A stretch of DNA of 9,328 nt from an uncultured Akkermansia sp. (GTDB lineage Bacteria; Verrucomicrobiota; Verrucomicrobiia; Verrucomicrobiales; Akkermansiaceae): positions 1 through 9,328 of the forward strand of contig CAAFXA010000426.1 in NCBI GenBank assembly GCA_900766865.1, given 5' to 3'. Below are positions 5,113 to 9,328 of the stretch, piece after piece (the first letter of the stretch is position 1; every line of letters starts with the position of its first letter). The position numbers and the translations under genes are program-made. The notes beneath the pieces were generated by a model. The model made no database searches. It was not told the origin of the DNA and saw only the letters and a program-made list of their open reading frames with translations.

Positions 5113-7152
5113 ATGTTCTACAAATATCTTTTCCCTCTTCTGGCAAGCGGCATTGTGGTCGCTTCAGAAAGTTTTGAGACAATGTCTGCCGGTGCTGTTT
5201 CTTCGGTGAGCACGGCTTATGGCGAGTTATTGGCGGAACCCGGCCATGCCGAAATCTTTCAAGGCGATGCTCGTACCGGGGCTCAGTACCTACTCATCAA
5301 AGGTGGTGCGGAGCGTACCGTGAAGCTGTCTCTCCCCGAACCGTTGAAAGACGTTGCTCAGCTGACATTCTGGGTGCAGCGGTGGACAGCTAACGGCAAT
5401 TTCCGACTTCAGGTAGTAGCTGTAACGCCTGCTGGCGATGTAGTCGTGCAAGGTAATCAACCCGCTGCCGTGAAAGAATATGCGCATCAGGCAAGAGTGA
5501 TTTTGCCCGCCGGAACAACAGCGGTAAAGCTGGTCTGCTCTAGCGTGGAGGCTGGTGGTGCGTTGGTAGACGACTTGGAGCTGTTTGTAGGAGATATGCG
5601 GTTCAGTTCTGCTGAGATGTGCAATACGGGAGCTCAGCCTATTCTGCTGCGTGCGCCCATCAATCCCATTTTCAGTTACAAGCTGACAACTGTTGGAGCC
5701 GCTAATCCCGTGTCCATTGATGCGTTTAAGCTCAAAATCACTCCGGCAAATGCTGTTTCCAAGGTGACATTGCGCTCCGGCATTTCCGACCGCTCCGTAG
5801 ACGGCACTATCGGAATGAAGTTCCGCAAGGGGAAAGTGTATGGTGCAGCCACCCCGGCTACTGATGGCACGGTAGCAGTCAGCACTTCCGAGCCGCTCTC
5901 TCCCGGCGAAACGGAATTCTGGGTGGATGTTACTCCCGCGCCCGGCGTAAAAGTTGGCAGCAATATTACTGTTGAGGTTCAGGGATTAACGGTTGGCGGC
6001 AAGGACTGCAAGGTTCCCAGCCAGAGCGTTACCCAGAGAGTTGGTTATCTCGTGGCTGTCCCGGATGCCAAGGTGGCTACCATTTCCGAGGGTGATAGAG
6101 ATTGCATCACTTACCGCATTCCCGGCATGATTCGCACCAACAAGGGTACATTGCTGGCATGCTTCGATGCCCGCTATGCCAATCATCTCGACCTCACTGC
6201 AGATATTGACGTGGCCGTTGTCCGTTCAGAAGATGGAGGTATGACATGGAGTGAACCTTATGTGGCTATGGATGCTGGTCCCGGTAAAGGAAACGGATGC
6301 GGCGACCCCTGCATTCTGCAAGACCGCACTACCGGACGCATCTGGGTACAGGCACTTGCCACTCACTTCGATAAGAATCCCTGTATTTTTAATTCGAGCC
6401 AAGGGTTCAACCCCGATACCACCGGGCAATGGGAGATGGTATACAGCGATGACGATGGCAAGACCTGGAGTAAGAACATCAACGTCACTACACAGATTAA
6501 GAATCGCGAGTGGAATCTTATTCTGGCCGGTCCCGGTTGCGGCATAACTACAAGCAAGGGTGTCCTCGTTTTCCCCGCCCAGATATGGCAGAACGGCGCT
6601 AATCCGCGAGGCCGCAGCACGATTTGCTACTCCAAGGATGGAGGCCTGACATGGACGTATGGCACAGGTGTCCCCATGTTCACCTCTGAATGTCAGGTGG
6701 TGGAACTTGCAGATGGTGCGTTAATGCTCTCTTGCCGCAACGAGACATTCCAAGGGAAGCGTGCGGTGTATATCACCCGAGACTTCGGTAAGACTTGGCA
6801 AGAGCATGAAACTCATAAGAAAGCGCTCAATGACCCCGCTTGCCAAGCTTCCCTGATTTCGATGGAAAGCAAGAAGTATGGTCGAATCATGCTCTACTCT
6901 CACCCGAACTCCAAGCCAAAGCTGCGCAATCACATGACCATCCATGTCTCTTTGGATGAAGGTAAGACATGGAGCGAGGGATTGGTGTACGATGTGCGCG
7001 AATGCTGGGGGTACTCCTGCATTGCTCCCATCGATGACGAAACTATCGGCATCATCTACGAGCCCGCCCATGTCAGCGAGACCAATGATTACCATGGTAT
7101 GGGCTTCCTTCGAATCCCGCTGAGTGAGATAATGCCTCAATCTACGAAATAA
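5113..7152 (+). CDS. Secreted exo-alpha-sialidase (GH33, BNR repeats)
   Basis: A 679-residue enzyme that releases terminal sialic acid from mucin-type glycans outside the cytoplasm. Residues 1-17 are a signal peptide. Residues ~18-160 look like a jelly-roll, carbohydrate-binding-type region. Residues ~175-305 resemble the beta-sandwich that precedes the propeller in some bacterial sialidases (ILLRAPINPIFSYKLTT, then ETEFWVDVTPAPGVK). Residues ~315-672 are the six-bladed propeller. Family marks: YRIPG at 334-338 with Arg335 of the arginine triad, and Asp boxes SEDGGMTW (372-379), SDDDGKTW (445-452), SKDGGLTW (507-514), TRDFGKTW (555-562, degenerate) and SLDEGKTW (613-620). Further triad Arg candidates are in CRNE (542) and KLRNH (605). 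The probable nucleophilic Tyr is in WGYSC (634). The length suits a GH33 enzyme with two accessory domains. It is transcribed divergently from the GH123-like gene, and its own terminator follows. Confidence 0.95.
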   Translation: MFYKYLFPLLASGIVVASESFETMSAGAVSSVSTAYGELLAEPGHAEIFQGDARTGAQYLLIKGGAERTVKLSLPEPLKDVAQLTFWVQRWTANGNFRLQVVAVTPAGDVVVQGNQPAAVKEYAHQARVILPAGTTAVKLVCSSVEAGGALVDDLELFVGDMRFSSAEMCNTGAQPILLRAPINPIFSYKLTTVGAANPVSIDAFKLKITPANAVSKVTLRSGISDRSVDGTIGMKFRKGKVYGAATPATDGTVAVSTSEPLSPGETEFWVDVTPAPGVKVGSNITVEVQGLTVGGKDCKVPSQSVTQRVGYLVAVPDAKVATISEGDRDCITYRIPGMIRTNKGTLLACFDARYANHLDLTADIDVAVVRSEDGGMTWSEPYVAMDAGPGKGNGCGDPCILQDRTTGRIWVQALATHFDKNPCIFNSSQGFNPDTTGQWEMVYSDDDGKTWSKNINVTTQIKNREWNLILAGPGCGITTSKGVLVFPAQIWQNGANPRGRSTICYSKDGGLTWTYGTGVPMFTSECQVVELADGALMLSCRNETFQGKRAVYITRDFGKTWQEHETHKKALNDPACQASLISMESKKYGRIMLYSHPNSKPKLRNHMTIHVSLDEGKTWSEGLVYDVRECWGYSCIAPIDDETIGIIYEPAHVSETNDYHGMGFLRIPLSEIMPQSTK

Positions 7153-7177
7153 ACAGTAACTCATAACGCAAATCGTC

Positions 7178-7208
7178 GCCGCCTTGGTTCTACCAGCGGC
7201 GGCTTTTT
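7178..7208 (+). terminator. Intrinsic terminator of the sialidase gene
   Basis: GCCGCC (7178-7183) pairs with GGCGGC (7198-7203), with an inner TGG/CCA pairing, and is followed by five T (7204-7208). It lies 26 nt after the stop. Confidence 0.88.
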
Positions 7209-7325
7209 GTATAAGCTGTTCTTGCTGATTGTTTAGATACGACTCCAATATGTCACAAAACTAGCCAAAAATCGAGGATTTGCTCGAAGTGGAGCTCAAT
7301 TTGCAGCTCAAAATTTCCTAAAATA

Positions 7326-7354
7326 TTTACATTCCCAATGAAATATGCTAGAAT
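7326..7354 (+). promoter_or_regulatory. Promoter of the orphan membrane-protein gene
   Basis: The -35 box is TTTACA (7326-7331) and the -10 box TAGAAT (7349-7354), with a 17-nt spacer and a TGC extended -10. The predicted start is near 7361, giving a leader of about 34 nt. Two small hairpins (TCGAG/CTCGA and GAGCT/AGCTC) lie just upstream between about 7270 and 7310. Confidence 0.65.
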
Positions 7355-7394
7355 TCCTGCGCAGCCAGCACACACCTGAAACGAATGAACGTGT

Positions 7395-8246
7395 ATGAGT
7401 AATTTTCGCCGCCTTTACTGCCTTGGATATATCCTGATGCTTCTGGGCCTTGCCGCTCTTTACTTTCTGCCGGCCCCGGAAATGGAATACACACCGGAGG
7501 AACATTTGCGCAAACTGGATGCTTGGTTGGGGAGCAGTTATGGCCGCACCGAGCTCGATGCCGCTCCATGGAAACAGGATGGCGATGATTTCCGCGGAGT
7601 GATTTTCACTTTCCGTGATTCAGCAGAGGAGCTGGACGAATTGAAGCGCTGTCATAATCTTAAAGAGGGTCGCGTCATCCCCGGTCTGCCGTCCGGCTGG
7701 CAGGAACAAATTGACACCACTCGCCCCATCTACACCGCCCCTCCGAGAGTGCTGATTAATTGGCATCTGTCAGATTGGGGCTATGACACTCGGGATTTCA
7801 TTCTGGCAAGCCTGAAAGATGGCCGTAGCCTACTGGCTCTGCGCTATAAGGTGACCCTACATCTCAAGGGGCGTACCACCTTTGCCGCTTGTTATGAAGT
7901 GCCTGATTACGAGGGGGATTTACTGCCCTTCTGGTATATGGCTCTAGTCATCATCGGCATCATAGCCTTCAGCCTGCTGGTACCGCTGGGGGGCCTGCTG
8001 CTGTTCCCGAATTTCAGATTGAAGCAAAAAGGCTCCGGGCTCATGTGGTTTGGCATGGCTACCATCTTTCCGCTTGTCACCATCGTGCCCTTCTTCATAC
8101 CCAACGCGGCGAAAGACACCGACATTATCTCAACCCTTATTCTGCCGGTTCAGCTGGCAGGCGCCGCCATCCTCTATGTGATTGTCGCAGTCATCCAAGG
8201 CCGCAGGAGCAAATCAGCACGCGCTACGGCATATATCAAACAGTAA
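7395..8246 (+). CDS. Unrecognised four-helix membrane protein
   Basis: A 283-residue protein of no family I recognise. One hydrophobic helix at ~7-26 is followed by a ~150-residue soluble domain (27-177), then three closely spaced helices at ~178-204, 215-236 and 244-268, and a basic tail (RRSKSARATAYIKQ). The N-terminal helix follows RR, so the large loop is probably on the periplasmic side, since the final tail RRSKS must be cytoplasmic if there are four helices. The soluble domain has a Trp- and charge-rich middle (GWQEQID, INWHLSDWGYDTRDF) and two Cys (86 and 166). The start is the first ATG giving the hydrophobic N-terminus, about 34 nt from a good promoter. An overlapping five-codon frame begins at 7385. 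It has its own promoter and converges on the phosphatase gene. Real gene: likely. Function: unknown. Confidence 0.8.
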   Translation: MSNFRRLYCLGYILMLLGLAALYFLPAPEMEYTPEEHLRKLDAWLGSSYGRTELDAAPWKQDGDDFRGVIFTFRDSAEELDELKRCHNLKEGRVIPGLPSGWQEQIDTTRPIYTAPPRVLINWHLSDWGYDTRDFILASLKDGRSLLALRYKVTLHLKGRTTFAACYEVPDYEGDLLPFWYMALVIIGIIAFSLLVPLGGLLLFPNFRLKQKGSGLMWFGMATIFPLVTIVPFFIPNAAKDTDIISTLILPVQLAGAAILYVIVAVIQGRRSKSARATAYIKQ

Positions 8247-8262
8247 ATGCCTGGACCATATG

Positions 8263-8282
8263 GGCGGGACGTTGTTCCCGCC
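8263..8282. terminator. Hairpin after the membrane-protein gene
   Basis: GGCGGGA (8263-8269) pairs with TCCCGCC (8276-8282) around CGTTGT, 16 nt after the stop. There is no T tract, so intrinsic termination is doubtful. A second hairpin, TCTTACA/TGTAAGA (8315-8321 and 8327-8333), follows. Confidence 0.4.
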
Positions 8283-8379
8283 TCTGAGAAAGCTGTATTT
8301 CATTTTCCATGACCTCTTACAAGCGATGTAAGACTCTCCCAAATTGAGGAGGTTGTTTCGCAAAAGGTTATTTATAAGG

Positions 8380-8408
8380 AAAAACCCTGTTTTCCAACAT
8401 ATAACAGG
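8380..8408 (-). terminator. Intrinsic terminator of the alkaline phosphatase gene
   Basis: On the minus strand CCTGTT (8408-8403) pairs with AACAGG (8391-8386), followed by G and then TTTTT ending at 8380. The stem abuts the stop codon at 8409-8411. Confidence 0.6.
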
Positions 8409-9328
8409 TCAAGGCTTCAGGCCTGCTGCGCGTCGGACTTTGGGAGCCAGCTCGGTGTTATCCTGTACCCCGGCAAAAAACGCAGCACCACAGCCTGCCG
8501 CATACACAGGAACCGCAACGCCACTGTGCAGGAAAGTACTGAAGTGCCCCTCAACCTTACCTTTAGCTTTATCCCCGCCCTGAATGCTTAATCCACCAGT
8601 CTGGTGATCTGCTGTTACTAACAGGAGCGTGTCGTTCCGCTTCTGCATCCACCGCAGCACCACCCCTACAGCCTGGTCGAAATCCAGCGTTTCGTGCACA
8701 GTTTCATCCAAATCATTCACATGCGCAGACATATCGATTTTAGAGCCTTCCACCATCAGGAAGAAGCCATCCTTATCCTGCTCCAGCAGCTTCAACGCCT
8801 GCTCCACGCGCTGCGGCAACCAATCACCGCGCTTACTGGCAGGGGCACAGTCCCCCGGGGCGGCTAATTCACACAAGCTGCACTCTTTTTTCAATTTCTC
8901 GCGTTGCTCTGGCGTAAAATTATCGGAGCCGCCACCGGCCACCACGTCAAAACCTGCCTCAGTCAGCGCAGCGGCAATGGCATCTGTGTTCTTACGGCTC
9001 TTCACATGTGCATAAAATGCAGCCGGAGTGGCATCTGTGACAGCCTTGGTTACCACCACCCCCGTTGCCTTACCAGCCTGCCGCATTTGCTCGGCCAGCG
9101 ATTGTATCGGCTTTCCCTCAGCGTCCACCCCAACCTGCCCATTCAGTGTCTTATGTCCGCAGGCAATTGCGGTACCGCCGGCGGCAGAATCGGTGATGGT
9201 ATGGCTGGCCGAGGTGGTTATAGAAAAGCCCGTTACCGGCAGCGTTGTCAGATTCAGCTGCCCCTTGTTGCACAGCCAGGCCGCCCATACATGCTCCGCT
9301 CCCATCCCATCACCAATCATCAATATCA
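8409..9328 (-). CDS. Alkaline phosphatase (PhoA family), N-terminus beyond the window
   Basis: About 306 C-terminal residues of a metal-dependent phosphomonoesterase, normally exported, that frees inorganic phosphate. The frame stays open to the right edge (ILMIGDGMG), so the true start and any signal peptide lie outside; the TTG at 9323 is not the start. Nearly all catalytic residues known from E. coli PhoA are present, numbered here from that TTG: Asp5 in IGDGMG, nucleophile Ser46 in TDSAAGG, Asp97 and Thr99 in TDATPAA, Glu192, Asp197 and His201 in VEGSKIDMSAHVND, Asp239-His240 in TADHQTGG, and His266 in LHSGVAVPVYA. The protein should be active and is a compact form, shorter than the 471-residue E. 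coli enzyme. It converges with the membrane-protein gene, and its terminator touches its stop codon. A role in taking phosphate from host or dietary esters is inferred. Confidence 0.95.
   Translation of the reverse strand, partial: ILMIGDGMGAEHVWAAWLCNKGQLNLTTLPVTGFSITTSASHTITDSAAGGTAIACGHKTLNGQVGVDAEGKPIQSLAEQMRQAGKATGVVVTKAVTDATPAAFYAHVKSRKNTDAIAAALTEAGFDVVAGGGSDNFTPEQREKLKKECSLCELAAPGDCAPASKRGDWLPQRVEQALKLLEQDKDGFFLMVEGSKIDMSAHVNDLDETVHETLDFDQAVGVVLRWMQKRNDTLLLVTADHQTGGLSIQGGDKAKGKVEGHFSTFLHSGVAVPVYAAGCGAAFFAGVQDNTELAPKVRRAAGLKP

Noticed and set aside
9321..9323. TTG as the start codon of the alkaline phosphatase
   Set aside because: The frame continues upstream as IL before MIGDGMG, the usual interior of this family, so the gene simply runs off the window.

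Overview
The window looks like chromosome from a gut Verrucomicrobiota bacterium close to Akkermansia. This is inferred from family content, not from a database search. The pointers are a secreted protein ending in a PEP-CTERM sorting tail (VPEP, hydrophobic stretch, RRRRK), a secreted sialidase and a GH123/DUF4091 glycosidase side by side (mucin-glycan functions), and genes with almost no Shine-Dalgarno sequences. Several promoters can be read as sigma70-type boxes with a 16-17 bp spacer. The window is mostly gene-sparse: five protein genes, two of them cut by the window edges, and one tRNA.

Layout: 1-576 is the 3' part of a class I aminotransferase (+) with a strong terminator. 675-858 is a complete tRNA-Leu(CAA) unit with promoter, tRNA and terminator. 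859-1712 has no credible gene; it begins with short direct repeats resembling integrase arm sites and then holds several hairpins. 1713-1858 (-) is a candidate small-RNA gene (copy A) with its own promoter. 1941-2651 (-) is a small PEP-CTERM protein preceded by a folded 5' leader. Its predicted promoter has a 17-bp palindrome filling the -35/-10 spacer, and the same palindrome recurs 146 bp upstream. 2936-3016 is a branched terminator. 3075-3218 (-) is the second copy (B) of the candidate small RNA, again with its own promoter. 3283-5013 (-) is the GH123/DUF4091 glycosidase. It is divergent from the GH33 sialidase at 5113-7152 (+), and both promoters are placed so that transcription should start on the A of the ATG. 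7395-8246 (+) is an unrecognised four-helix membrane protein, and 8409-9328 (-) is the 3' part of an alkaline phosphatase.

How it fits together: the divergent pair is a compact mucin O-glycan unit. The sialidase would remove terminal sialic acid and the GH123-like enzyme may remove beta-linked GalNAc, both outside the cytoplasm. The alkaline phosphatase is also expected to be exported, although its N-terminus is outside the window.

The most novel signal is the pair of ~110-nt elements A and B. Both lie just 3' of the terminator of a minus-strand gene for a secreted protein, and both carry aligned promoters and aligned conserved boxes. Their terminal hairpin keeps its shape and loop although the stem sequence has changed almost completely. 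That pattern of compensatory change is what a structured RNA family leaves.
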